NCBI GenBank assembly: GCA_013398275.1
Contig: VZSE01004866.1
Coordinates: 2,064,783 to 2,128,782 of the forward strand
From: Promerops cafer
Lineage: Eukaryota; Chordata; Aves; Passeriformes; Nectariniidae
DNA length: 64,000 nucleotides
Direction of reading: 5' to 3'
Positions within the stretch are counted from its first letter, which is position 1; the number at the start of each line of letters is the position of its first letter. Made by a program: the position numbers and the translations under genes. The notes under the pieces are model-generated. The model saw only the letters and a list, made by a program, of their open reading frames with translations. It was not told the DNA's origin and did not search any database. Of the stretch, positions 50,657-62,378 are shown in pieces.

Positions 50657-52593
50657 TCTACAAATTATAGAAATGAGGCAAACAGGACCATTAGGTTTGC
50701 TCTGTTGGCTTTTTTGTAAATGGCATTTGGAGCCTTGGCCTCACCTGTGCCCATGGTGCTATTTTCCCTGAGTTACCAGTGTCACTCCACCTAGCACACA
50801 TTCACATGGGATCACAACTCTGCTGGGAATCAGCAACACACACAACTGATACTGAGTGATTAATTTACATTATTTTTTTTTTTTACTTCTGAGAGGTGCT
50901 TCAATTTCTTCAGGGAAAAGATTGTTTTACTGGTTTCAGGCAGCAATGAAAAGACAGAAGTGCTGTACTTTGATGTATGCACAGGAATGAGATAAATCCA
51001 GAGCACAGGAAGAGGCAACTATGCTCCAGTGAGTGTCTCTAAGCCATTTAATTAAATTTTGCACTGCCTTGCAGTCACACATTTCTGAGGGTGACCTGAA
51101 GCATCTGAAACAATGGAGCAGAATTTGCTGCTCTGTTCATTTCTTTCCATTTTTAAGAGAGGACCAAAAGGGTCTCAGCATGGGCAAGCAAGAGGGTTGT
51201 GGACTTTTGGCTTGAGCTAACTGGCACAGAAAGAAGTGAGGCTCCAGCAGAACTCTCTATCAGTCTGTTCATATCAGCTGAAAACAGCAGGGCTGCATCA
51301 TGCTTCCTAACTCACTTAAACAGAGCAGACAGGGGGAAAGGAAGTATCACTGCTTAGCAAGAGCATTTCAGTGCATTCCAGATGGATTGTGCCACTCGGC
51401 AGGACCATGATCCCTTCCACCCCGCTGCGGGCGAGGAGGCAAACGCATCAAAAAGCAAATGCATGAACTCGAGTCAAGCCTTCATGAGGCTGAATTCTAA
51501 AGCAATGCCTCAAAATTGGTCCTGGTCTCTTCTGTTTCAAAGATGTGAGAGGGTGATTGGATTTTTGCCCATTAGTTTGTTGGGGCCTCTTGGGTCTGGG
51601 AAAAAGAATTTTGCTTATGGTATTAACAGCTAGGAGATATGAAGAAGAAAATTAAGTAAAAGCCTGCTCTCTAAAGCAGCTGGGGGCACAGCATGGATGT
51701 ACACAGCTGGAGTTTCTTACTCCACCTTGCAGAAGGGAAAGCACAGGGATCAGAAGGAGCAGAGCAGACTAACAGCTGTTGCTCTTTTCTGAGATCGTGA
51801 ACACAGGTTCCCTCCTTTTCCTGGGTGCACACACACAGTTCCCCCCTGTGCATCTACTGGCTCCAAAAACTGTCCCAGAAATCCATATTTTCACTTTGAT
51901 TAAGAGTGACAAAGTCAGCAGAATGCAGAGCAAAGTGGCAGCTCTGTTTCTGCTCCAACCAGAAAGAGCAGCATCAGCAAGTTCTTAATGCCCCATTGAC
52001 TTCTGCATGATGGCAATACAGATGGTACAGTGAAAAACCAGCAGTGAGAAGAGCTACATAAAACCTAGAATTTTAGGATCATTCTGCAGAGTTCCATCCT
52101 GTTGAAACACATCTGTTCAGCTACAGAGACAAGCTGTACTAGCTGCAGCTTTATCTAAAATAGTCTGAAAAAGGGACGTTACAGCCTGCAGTAGCACGAG
52201 TGGGGGGCTAAAACAAGCACCACAAAACTGCAGTCAGGGTTTGACTTTGGACTAACTTTGACCCACATTAGAAGGAGTAAAGCAGAGCAAACAGCCTGAA
52301 GTGCCCAGTGAAGTGCATCAGAAAACAAGTCCAGCCATACAGCACTAGTCTAGTCAGATATAATATAGGGGTCTATCAAATTGATTTAATACCCATCTGT
52401 ATTCTGCAACAATTTTCTCTATAAAAAAGGGCATTTAAAAGAGTTGCTTCGCCTCACAAACATTTACTAATGAGCCATATCCTGCTGTTTATTTGTATGC
52501 TGAATTTCTTTAAACAGTTCACAGATACTGAACCTGGAGTTGTGGCGTGTTTAGGGCTCTGAAAGTTATATTAGAAAAGGAACATAATGATGA
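50657..52593. other. Non-coding stretch with a small CpG cluster
   Basis: No supported gene. It contains a T12 run (50873-50884) and a local cluster of six CpGs at 51397-51471, notable in an otherwise CpG-poor window but far too small for a CpG island. Overlapping open frames of 60-83 codons match nothing I know. Confidence 0.55.
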
Positions 52594-52995
52594 ATATCTC
52601 TCCTTCCAGAAGGTAGAATACAGATGGGACTGGCAAACAGCAGCACCTACATAGTGCAGCTACTGATGACTGCAAAAAAATATAGCAAATTTCTGCCTTC
52701 TGTATGTGGGGAGAAGCACTTCTGCATCTCTGTTCAACAGGGCCCTTTGCAGTCCTGCCCTGTAACTCCTGTGCTGCCTGCAGAGCTGGTCAGATCCAGG
52801 GACAATTCATGGGAATATCCAGATAATGCAACCAGGCACAGACCAGAGTTCAACGCTTTAAAAGGCCAAAGGCAAGGGAAACCTCGAGCACAGTCACTGG
52901 TGCTGCCCTGTTGCTCTGTTGGGATTTGTCTTAAAGTTTTTTGGAGGAAAAAAATGGTAGAGAAGAAAATGAAAGGCTTAAATAAAACTGTGCAC

Positions 52996-53036
<41 letters not shown>
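52594..53036 (+). other. Possible retrocopy 3' end with poly(A) tail
   Basis: An AATAAA hexamer at 52981-52986 is followed 10 bases later by an uninterrupted run of 40 A (52997-53036) that runs into an assembly gap. That spacing is normal for mRNA cleavage and polyadenylation, so this may be the 3' end of a reverse-transcribed RNA inserted in plus orientation. A plus-strand frame is open from 52624 into the A run without a stop, but its translation matches no protein I recognise. A pyrimidine-rich AG (52594-52609) upstream resembles a splice acceptor, which would argue against a processed copy. No flanking target duplication was found. The alternative is a plain A-rich repeat with a chance hexamer. 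Confidence 0.35.
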
Positions 53037-53104
53037 NNNNNNNNNNNNNNNNNNNNNNNNNNNNNNNNNNNNNNNNNNNNNNNNNNNNNNAAAAAAAAAA
53101 AAAA
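52997..53104. repeat. Poly(A) tract interrupted by the assembly gap
   Basis: A40, then 54 N, then A14 followed by GAAAAAGAAAAGAAAA. The homopolymer on both sides explains the failed assembly. The true length of the A tract is unknown. Confidence 0.9.
53037..53090. other. Assembly gap, 54 N
   Basis: Fifty-four undetermined bases flanked by poly(A) on both sides. Gap size may be an estimate, so any open frame crossing it is meaningless. Confidence 0.99.
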
Positions 53105-53985
53105 GAAAAAGAAAAGAAAATCCTAATAAGCAAACAAAAAAGTGAAATCTCTCATCTCCTATCACAGATTAAAAATCAGTTAGAAGTTATAATAAAACAG
53201 CAAGAAAAAGGCACTGCTTCCCATCAAAAGAGAAACATTTTAATAATAAATTAATCCCATGTAATGCATTTATTAATGATCGAGATAAAGGGAAAAAATT
53301 AAATGGGAAATTTGTCCTCAGCTGAAAATCATTTAGCACAGTGTGGGCCAAAGAAGGAAACAGAGGGCTCCTTCCTCAGCCCAAAACAACAAATGTAATG
53401 CACAGAAAGTGCCCAGTAATCTATCTGGAGAAGAATGATGTAAAGCCATAGGATGAGTCCAAACAGACTAAAATGGTCCCAAGAACAACAAAGCATTCTT
53501 GTGCAAAGCCAGTGAAGCACTTCATTAACAGGTAATGGGTGATATGGGTAATATACACCTCTGGATAATATACTCCTTTATTATGACTTTATTTAAGCCC
53601 TTCACACAGCTTCATTCATAATCATCCAATGATTATGGTTGGACATCCAATGCCCAATTCTAATCACTTATTATTTAAAAAAAGTTTCAATGGAAGTGGT
53701 GAAAAATATATAAAAATGATCCCTATAGAAGACATTAAAAAGGTACTTGTCAGATAGAAGCAATAAACATTACAGTGAAAAGGTGAATCAGTACTTCCAA
53801 TTTTTAAAGCAGACACTCATGTCTCCTACTAACTTACTAAAAAGTAACTGAAAATGTAGTTAATCTGGAGAATTGAGAGAATTTTTTTTAGTCTGACTAA
53901 TCCTATGCGGATCACTACTACAACCCAAAAAAAGCAGTTGGATTTACAGAACAAAGACAGAAGTGGCCTAGTTAAGATTAGACAC

Positions 53986-54004
53986 AACAAACAAACAAAC
54001 AAAC
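53986..54004. repeat. (AAAC)n microsatellite
   Basis: Four to five consecutive AAAC/CAAA units. Simple tetranucleotide repeat. Confidence 0.85.
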
Positions 54005-54709
54005 CAAAGGTTTAGATATACAGACAAGTGCATAAATTAGGACTGGGGAAAAAAATTAAAATACATATTTAATTAAAAATTGGCCAGACAGGATTTCTAG
54101 TGCCTTCCTCTAAAGAATCTGACTGCTTCAAGAATGCAGGAGCAGAGTGACAGGTTTCCCCTGGAGTGATGTCTGCTCTTTCTGCCTGTGCTCCTAAACT
54201 GGGTAATTGGGAATTGACATAAAACTCTTTGACTTTAATGAAAAAGAAAAATATCCAAATTCTGTTGGATCTTCTTAGAGAATAATATAAGCAATTAAGG
54301 TTTTGGGAAAGTTTTTTCCTGCTCGATTTTTATTCCCTGCTGTTTCCAGAACAATAATAAATGTACTGATGCTGCACTGGACAATATTCTGCCCCTAAAG
54401 TGGTTCCCTGGCACAGACCAGTACAAAAGAAGGGCAACTCAGTTCCCTCACAGCCCCACAAATTGCATAGGAAAAATGCATGTTTATTAGGATTTTTTTT
54501 CACAGTCATCATTTTCAAAGATACCAGGAGAATACAGATGTTGATTTATTGACTGTAATAACCTGTAGGATATTTCTTAGAACTATAATTTAACAGCCAG
54601 ATAAATTTCCATTTCTTAAAATCTTAAGAACATATTCCCATTTTCTTAGAAAAAAACGCAAGTGAAAATAAAGGGGGAAATTATATAGGCAATTCCAAAA
54701 AAAAAAATT

Positions 54710-54742
54710 TATATATATCTATATATATATCTATATATATCA
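54710..54742. repeat. TATATATC-type microsatellite
   Basis: Three TA runs separated by regular C interruptions (ATATATATCT units of about 10-12 bases), preceded by an A11 run at 54697-54707 and followed by CAGG and another A-rich run. This is a higher-order repeat grown from a TA core. Confidence 0.85.
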
Positions 54743-56921
54743 GGAAAAAAAAATGCTATTAGTTGCTAGGTGACAAAATTTTTACCTGTTCTGTCAGAGT
54801 ATTTGCAAAATACTTACAGCCAAGAATATGAAAGTTTCAGCTTCTCACCAGTTCTATATCAGGTGAAAATATTCGAAAAGATATAAAATCATGCTTGAGA
54901 AGCAATCCAGTGTTGCAAACACCAGCTAAATAATGTAGGACAACCTATTAAAGTTAGAAATGCAGATGGAAGATTATGAAATGAGATTAAATTGATTAAC
55001 ATCTCATGCATATTGTGGGAGAGTAACCAAAAGGAAAGATAAAACTGCTCGATATTCCTCATGCTCACAGGTGAGGTGCTCTGAATTTTCAGTGTGAGGT
55101 GAGAGCAGAAGATACAATTTTAGCATTCACACACAAACATCATGAAGTTGGATGCTAGCAGTTCTCCAGTGCAGCAGCACATAAAATACAGGGCAGACTT
55201 GTAGGAACTACATCACCTGAAACTAAAAGCAGTTGGAAGGATTCTGGAAAAGAGCAGAGAAATGGTGCCATGGATACCAAGATAGTTTTATGCAAACAAT
55301 TAAAATCATTATATATACCTTGATTAAGGGATTACTGAAGTGAGACACAGTGAAATGTCAACATATTAAAGCAGAGAGAGGTACAGAAATCAAAATTTAA
55401 TGACATTTTCTTCTTCCAGTGGATTGTCTTAACTCTGAAAACAGAATTTTGACATGTAAAAATCAACTAAAATGCTCACATTCTTATTATTATACATGAA
55501 AATTAATATATTAAATTAATATTAAAACAGGTTTTGCTTTGATGAATTATATATGTTCCCCCTAAAGTTATATTTGATCTCATCATGCAGACCCAGAAAA
55601 GGGGGAACTGAAAAACAAGAAGAATGATTTTCATGCAAAATGAGATGTGCTGTGACAATTACTCTCCAGAACTTAACCTCAGTTTGGGACAGCAGTAGCA
55701 CTTTACTGAAAGCTGACAGCACAGAGAACGAAGGCAGTGCAATCCCCCAGCCAGGTAGGGGTCAAACATCATGACAGCCTGAGCCTTGAACACTTGCTGC
55801 CAGCATTCCTGGCTCCTGTACCTGCTGGCAGAGGAGAAATCACCAGAGGAGAGGCTGCTCCCTGTAGCTTTCAAAATATGGATACTAGAAAGCATATATT
55901 GAATAATCACCCTTTTCAAATAATTTGGCACAATTATGGTGGTGCTCTACACCTCACAGTATGAGTTGTGTACTTGGTGGCTACAGGAAAATAATTGGAT
56001 TCTCTTGGCTCTCCAAAGTGAGCACAAATGAGACAGACCATAAACCAGAAATTAAATCTCCTTTAAAACAGTACAGTACATTAGTGCCTGATTGCTTTCT
56101 TAATCACTTTTGTTCTGTACAGAGAATCTTTCTTAATCATTCCTTTACCCTATACCTAACAACCCCCATATAATTATACTGCTTTAACATGATATTCTTT
56201 AGGATTAAGGAAGCACCTCCTCTGCTCTTAGTGACAATTATTCCACTCTGTGAAAGAAATTGGTTACTTTTACCCAGCAACAGAGCTGACGTCCATTGTG
56301 ATACCTAAAATATTGCTTGATTACTTAAATGGGAATCATTTACAGAATCACTATGTGATAATTATCTACCTATTTTGGTATCATGCTTTTAATGAATTTG
56401 TCTCCGTATATGAGGTCTAAGAATGCTTGTTAGGCTTAAGCCTAAATCTTAACAAAATAATGGAAACTACACCACATTTCTTTGGTTAACACAAAACTGA
56501 GTTCTGTTTATCTTCACTGTCACTTGCCACCTCTGAAAATGGCTCCCCATTACATGTTTCTTTCACCATATTTGAATGTAATTTTTAACTCTGTAAGTCT
56601 CAATGCTTACCAAATTTTACCTATCTGTGGCTATATGGTGGGGTTTGATGGTCCTGCCATGGCTGCAAGTGGACACACATTCATTCTGGAACAATTAGCA
56701 AAGTGTCAATGAAAATAAATGCCTCTGGCAGCATCAGCAATGAAATGAATGAATAAATAGGTGATGTCTAAGCTTCTCCTCTCTTTGGAGATTATTTGTG
56801 TTGAAAAATAAGGAATGCTATAAAGTCTGTGTGCAGAATATTAAATGGTGGAGGCTGCATTGCTACTGACTGCAGTACTCTGCAGATCCTGCTCTCTCTG
56901 AGGAGGTTTTATAGACAAAAT

Positions 56922-56948
56922 ACAACCAACCAAACAAACAAATAAAAC
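56922..56948. repeat. (CAAA)n/(CAAC)n microsatellite
   Basis: Short run of CAAC and CAAA tetramers (ACAACCAACCAAACAAACAA), ending in ATAAAACAT. Simple repeat. Confidence 0.8.
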
Positions 56949-59900
56949 ATACTTGCAAAAAGTATGCATTAACTATTTACAGGAAAAATTACCAAAATTG
57001 AAAGAAGTTTGACAAACCATGAGGCCAAGTTCCCCATGGCTCATAAAAGCCCACTGTGCTCCATTCTGAAGCAGGATGACTTTGATCTTTCATGTAGATA
57101 TCACTGAATCAGTATCTCCTGTTTCACTCTTTGAGGTTTGACTCCCAAGGATTTACAACTGGTGATAATTCATGGCTGTATAGAACTGGTCCAGACCAAA
57201 GCAAGCAAAGTGCCATTTCTTCAAGGGAACAAATGTGAAAATCAGCCTTTTGGGTTCCTCTTAATGGAAATACTTCTTCTTTGATGAGGATTATTGATAT
57301 AACAGCAGTAGGTCTTTTAATTAATTAGTGGGTCATTAATCTGCTGATGTCTAGAGATTATGAAATCTTAGTATTCAAATAACTGAGAAGTTATTTCACA
57401 AAACTTTAAATGCTGAGCTAGTCTATTCAATGATGAGTTGAAACTCAGTGTGAGAAGAGGCAGAGCTGTAATAGGAACTATTTGTTCCAACATCTGTGTT
57501 GCTGTTCCAAGACTTTATAGTAAACAAATAAGCACAGTAAAATACATCTCTTCATGTCTAAGCAATTATTTCAGCTTTTTTTTTATGAACTAAGCACTAA
57601 GTGCATCTGAGTCTGACAAACTAATCTTCAATTATAAAAATTCATAAATGAAACAGAAAATATTTTCATTAATTGCAAAACAAATGTAGAGAATATCAGC
57701 AAAACTCAAAGTGACAGGACTGTCTTTGGGTTTAAGTTCTTAAAGAAATAAAATGACTGATTTTTTTTTCTTCTTAGGAGCTATTTATCTATAATTTTAT
57801 CCTTAAATACCTCTTCAATATTTTTCCATGCAAAGAAATTATGATGACACTTCTAACATGTATTTTTAAATTAACATGATTAGGAATTTCAGGTTTATTA
57901 TTTCCCCATGTGGAGCATCCTATCAGATATTCTATTTCATCTCTCAGGAAATCCTCACTTTCCTCATCTTTTTCATGTTTTAACAATTCTTTTTTTCTCT
58001 CTGGCCTTGAAGACAGCAATTTTTATATCCTCTGGGCAAGGCAGTGTTGCATATAATCCACTCTCATGCCTCACCATAGCCCATTAGCTGTGCTGTCCCA
58101 CTCTTAACCAGAAAATAATATTCACAATTGCTGTCCTGAACCTGAAAACATTCCTGGGTAAAAGCTCACCTTTTCCAAAGCAAGGTATGAAAAGTGACTG
58201 CAACAATCAGAGTGCAATGTTTGTTCCTGACCTGAAGCTGATTTCTTCTCCCTGAGCCAACTGGCTCCCAATCTACTGCTGCCCCCACCCTGCTGCAGGG
58301 TTTAGCTCCCACTGTCACTGCTTCTGGTTATGCACTTCTAGCCCATCCCCTGGCCTGCAGCAGCAGAGCATCCTCAGCTTTAACCAGGAGGAGGTGTCTG
58401 GACCCCAGTAACAGCATTTGCTTCTGTTTGATGGGGTACTCAACCACACAGCCATGTCTAGAACAGGCACTGAGCTGAGCTCAGAGAGGGCCACTGACCT
58501 CATCTCCTGCTCTCTGAGTCTCATTCCCGATGGAACTGGTGTCCCCGAGCAAGCAGGAAACAACAGCAAGGACCTCCTCTAGGTTCCTAGGTGAGCAGGA
58601 AGCCAAATCACTCAAAAATGTTGATTGAAGCTGTCTCATAGCTTTTTTTCAACTCTTTTAAAATCGCAGGATGAACAGAACAAATCTCTTACCCAGTTAC
58701 AGGTTCCTGACAGGAGCCAACAGCAGAGGCTTAGAGAAAACAAGAAATGAACAGGGAATAGCACTGTGAAGTTTTCCCCACTGCATACTCCCACCTTCTG
58801 GCAAAACACAATTCAGAGACTTCCTAAACCAAAGTTTGTATCTGCATCCTTCTTTTTAATGATTTGAGTTTTTTCATGAATATATCTTTGGGCCTTTTTT
58901 AGCTTTCAATGTCCACATCATGTGGTAGCAGTGTGGTGCTTCTGCTGGGTAACAATTTTCTTTCTTGTATGTTCTATAAACCATGTGTGATCTTTTCAAT
59001 TGCTGCCCTACAGGTCTCATTCTGTGAGAAATAACAAACATTTGCCCCTTACTCACTTTCTGTATGATGTCTGTGATTTTATATATTTCTTTCTGTTCAA
59101 CCTCCCTTTAGCAACTATTTGGTGGTTTTTATAATTTCAGCCTTTTTTTAGATAGAACCAAAGATACACAATACTTGAATACACAGTGAATTTGGAGTGA
59201 CATAGTGATATTTTCTGATTTTTCCACTGAAGTCCTCCCACTAATGGTTTAATACACCATCTGTATTTTTGACCACTGCTGAATATTGAGTTCACAATGT
59301 CAACATTGAGTTGACATTTTTTGAACTACCCACAAAAATGCCAAGATATATTTCCTGAATGGTAATAAGTAATTTACAGAAGAATTTCTTTGGGTTCGTT
59401 AGGGTTGATTCCCTCTCTTTTCCCCCTTTCTCCCATTACTTTGCACAAACCAACAGTGCATTTCATCGGAAAGTGTATTACAGATCTTTCAGCCTCATTA
59501 GATTCTCTTGCAACTTCTCACAGCCAATTTTTTGTGTTTACAAACCAAAATAATTTCACACTGCCTATATACATTTCCTTTGCTCTCATTGCTTTGTCAG
59601 ATTCTTTGTGAATTTTTATCCTAGCCTGAAAGTTCTAGATAAGTTTTAGAATGATATCCTTGTAATTATGAGCTTTCCTCCACCTATATCAGCATGGAGA
59701 ACATCAGAAATATAGTACATAAAAAGGAAGTTTTGGAAGGAAAAGGAGTGAAAAGAGCTGTTGTGTCTGAGACTGCTTTGGTCTGAGATTATACTTAAGC
59801 CTATTTTCAAATCAAATCTACCTGGTTTCTCTTCCCTCTTTGCAACTGCTGATCCCAAGTATATCTAGCTAAAGTCTAAACTATTGATAAAGGTGAGAAC

Positions 59901-60069
59901 TGAGAGAAAAAAAGTGTATGTGGTTATAGAAAATTCACTGGAATCACAGTGCCAGCTCCATCCCAGCTAAAATCTGAGACTGAAGAGAAGGGGAGAGAAT
60001 CAGTGCAATTGGCAAAGACAACAGTTTAGTCATCCAAGGCACTCCTGGCCCAGTGTCTCATTTTGTTAC

Positions 60070-60093
60070 CTAGTAAAAATGGTTTTTTACTAG
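60070..60093. other. Perfect 10-bp inverted repeat (hairpin)
   Basis: CTAGTAAAAA (60070-60079) and TTTTTACTAG (60084-60093) are exact reverse complements around a TGGT loop. The stem is AT-rich. No T-run or gene end suggests a terminator role, and in a vertebrate genome it is probably incidental. Confidence 0.7.
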
Positions 60094-61127
60094 ATATAAA
60101 AGTAAGTTTTTAATTAAGGTGAGAAAACTATTTCACTCCTTTATTTATAGCTCCAGGTATATTGTTCAGCATGCAACAACATTCCTGTGAAAGTAAAGGA
60201 TTTTTTCCTTGTTTTCTCTAGCACCTTACTTATTTTGCTGCCTGAACTTCATTCTTTCTGTGCATCCATTCTATAAAGTACACCTTATTTAAATCATGAT
60301 AAATTCCCTTCCTCCTTTGGATACTCACTTCATTTAATACGGAATATATAAATGCTTCAACAAAAGAAACAATGATCACTGGGAGGTCTCATTTTTTCTT
60401 ATCCCTTCAAAGCAACATTGCTTTTGTGTGTGTTTTCCCCTTGCAGTTATTTCTGTAGCACTGAAAACCATAATCTGTGAGCATTTCATGAGCCATAATG
60501 AGTTCTCGTAGTATCATCCTGGGAGATGCTGTAGATTTCAGATTGCCTCAGCAACCAATCCCTTTCAAGCTCCTTCCAAAATGAACAAGACAGTGAAAAA
60601 TAAGGTAATTAGATAACAGTGGTTCAGTGTTATGTGGCATGTTGTAAAAAAATAGGAGAGAAAACCTATAACATTCAGCTCTTTGGTGTTCTGCAGCGAC
60701 GTGAATAATATTTGCAATGCATAAGGCTGGTACTGTTATATCTCAATACACAGCTCTGTAAATTCCTCAGTTTTCACAAGTCAGAGCAGATATTCACATT
60801 AAAATCCATTAATTTAATCCACTAAAGGCCATAAAAATTCAGAGAATGCTGGACCATTCCTAACCTAAGCATTTACAGAAACCTTGTAATTGAGAAATAC
60901 TTACGTTTCACTGAAAAACTCAGTCATGCCAGAGAAGCTTTCAACTGCTGACACACCAGAGTTTGGAATATTCATTTTATGGTTAAAAATGAATTCGACT
61001 TAAGGTAAGGGAAAATGCTTGGCTCCAACGTGAGTTTACAGGTGATCTATATAAACTTGAGAGCAAGTCACTACAAGTAACATCTCACTCACATGGCCCA
61101 TTTCTGATTAACTCTTTCCTTGATCTA

Positions 61128-61150
61128 TTTGGATACATTTGGATACATTT
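61128..61150. repeat. 10-bp tandem duplication
   Basis: GGATACATTT occurs twice head to tail after a TTT that completes a partial third unit. It is a small slippage duplication. Confidence 0.85.
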
Positions 61151-62340
61151 GTCAGTAAAGATACCAGTTGTTAGTATCTCTGTTTATGAATGCAAGTCGA
61201 ACAGTATAGATTATACAAGTTTCCCAGTGTTTCAGTGCCTATTCCCTGCTTAAAAAAAGAACAAGAAAAGAGAGCATCTTATTTCCTCTTTTAAATCATA
61301 TTCCTTGCCTACTTCTTCTGGTGCCTCCCCTCTCTTACAAAAGTTTTAAATTATACAGTTACAGCCTAAGGTCTCACTCAGGACTCAAGCAAATATTCGT
61401 GTATATAAGACACATATAAGCAGGTCATCCAAAACAGAATCTCTTTTCTGGTTACCTGTGAAGGCCCTAGTTTTGTTAATGCTAATAATAGTGCAGTGTC
61501 AATGCAGGTAACATGGTGCAGTTAGCCATAAAAGATGCAGAAAAGGCCTGCTCCAAACCTTGAGTCCAGCTGAGCAGCAATCTGGGTCAGATGCACTAAT
61601 ACAATCCAATCTGTGCTGCTTTCTCTTGGTTACTCTTTCCCTGTGCTAGCTGTTTCTAACCACGTGCAAATCCCTTAACTCTCCCCCTCGTCACCGCTTA
61701 CAGGAGTGTTTGCTGCTTCTCTGAGAGCTTTCCTACTGAGACTATTTGTCAAGTAAGAGATCTCCCCTGCTTCAATCACATGGGAACCTTCTGGCTGAGT
61801 GTGGGAAGTAAGAGCCCTGCTGCTTACAGATGGCAGGAGAGAAAAGATGCACATCCCCTCCTGCCCTACCTCGGCAGCGACTCTGGGAGTCCCAGGAACC
61901 CTCAGCGAGAGATTGCCTTAGCAACCACATGTTAGGAGAGACAACCTCCATCTGTTTAGCCTTCCAGTGAGTATAACTGAGATCTTGTGAAGTCTATCAG
62001 TTGAAGCAAAATGGGAATTCTTTCCCTGTACTTATTTTCAAAGCATTTTCTCTTTGCCTAACAGGACAGGACTCCACAGACAGAATGGACATTAGTTTGT
62101 TATCAGCCCAAGAAAGATAGGCTGAAAAGATGTCACTTTGTAGGTGTCACCCCAAAAGAGACTCCTCCTGCCAAAGCAGAGCAGGCAATTTCCCTGCTGA
62201 ACAACCTACAGGAGAGGAGGATTGCTTTTGATAGGAGCAAGGGGAGAGACAGGTGAGCCATCCAGGTGTGTGCCTGTGCACACGAGTACGATTTCACAGC
62301 GAACAAAAGGGTGGGATTTTGGTAACACCTGTAGAAGGGA

Positions 62341-62378
62341 CAATTCATTTTCTCCAATTCATTTTCTCCAATTCCTTT
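62341..62378. repeat. 14-bp tandem repeat, about 2.7 units
   Basis: CAATTCATTTTCTC occurs twice perfectly and is followed by a partial, diverged third unit (CAATTCCTTTCC). The exact identity of the first two units suggests a recent duplication. Confidence 0.88.

Larger units (their letters stand above)
53105..60069. other. Non-coding stretch with simple repeats
   Basis: AT-rich unique sequence without a supported gene. It contains (AAAC)n at 53986-54004, a TA/C compound repeat at 54710-54742, a (CAAA)n run at 56922-56948 and an AT-rich near-palindrome (ATTAATATATTAAATTAATA) near 55501. A G+C-richer patch at 58250-58570 has an 84-codon minus-strand open frame with no known motif. Confidence 0.55.

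Noticed and set aside
52624..53145. The longest nominal open frame (173 codons, plus strand)
   Set aside because: Its second half is poly-lysine from the A tract and unknown residues across the assembly gap; only the first ~120 codons are real sequence and they match no known protein.
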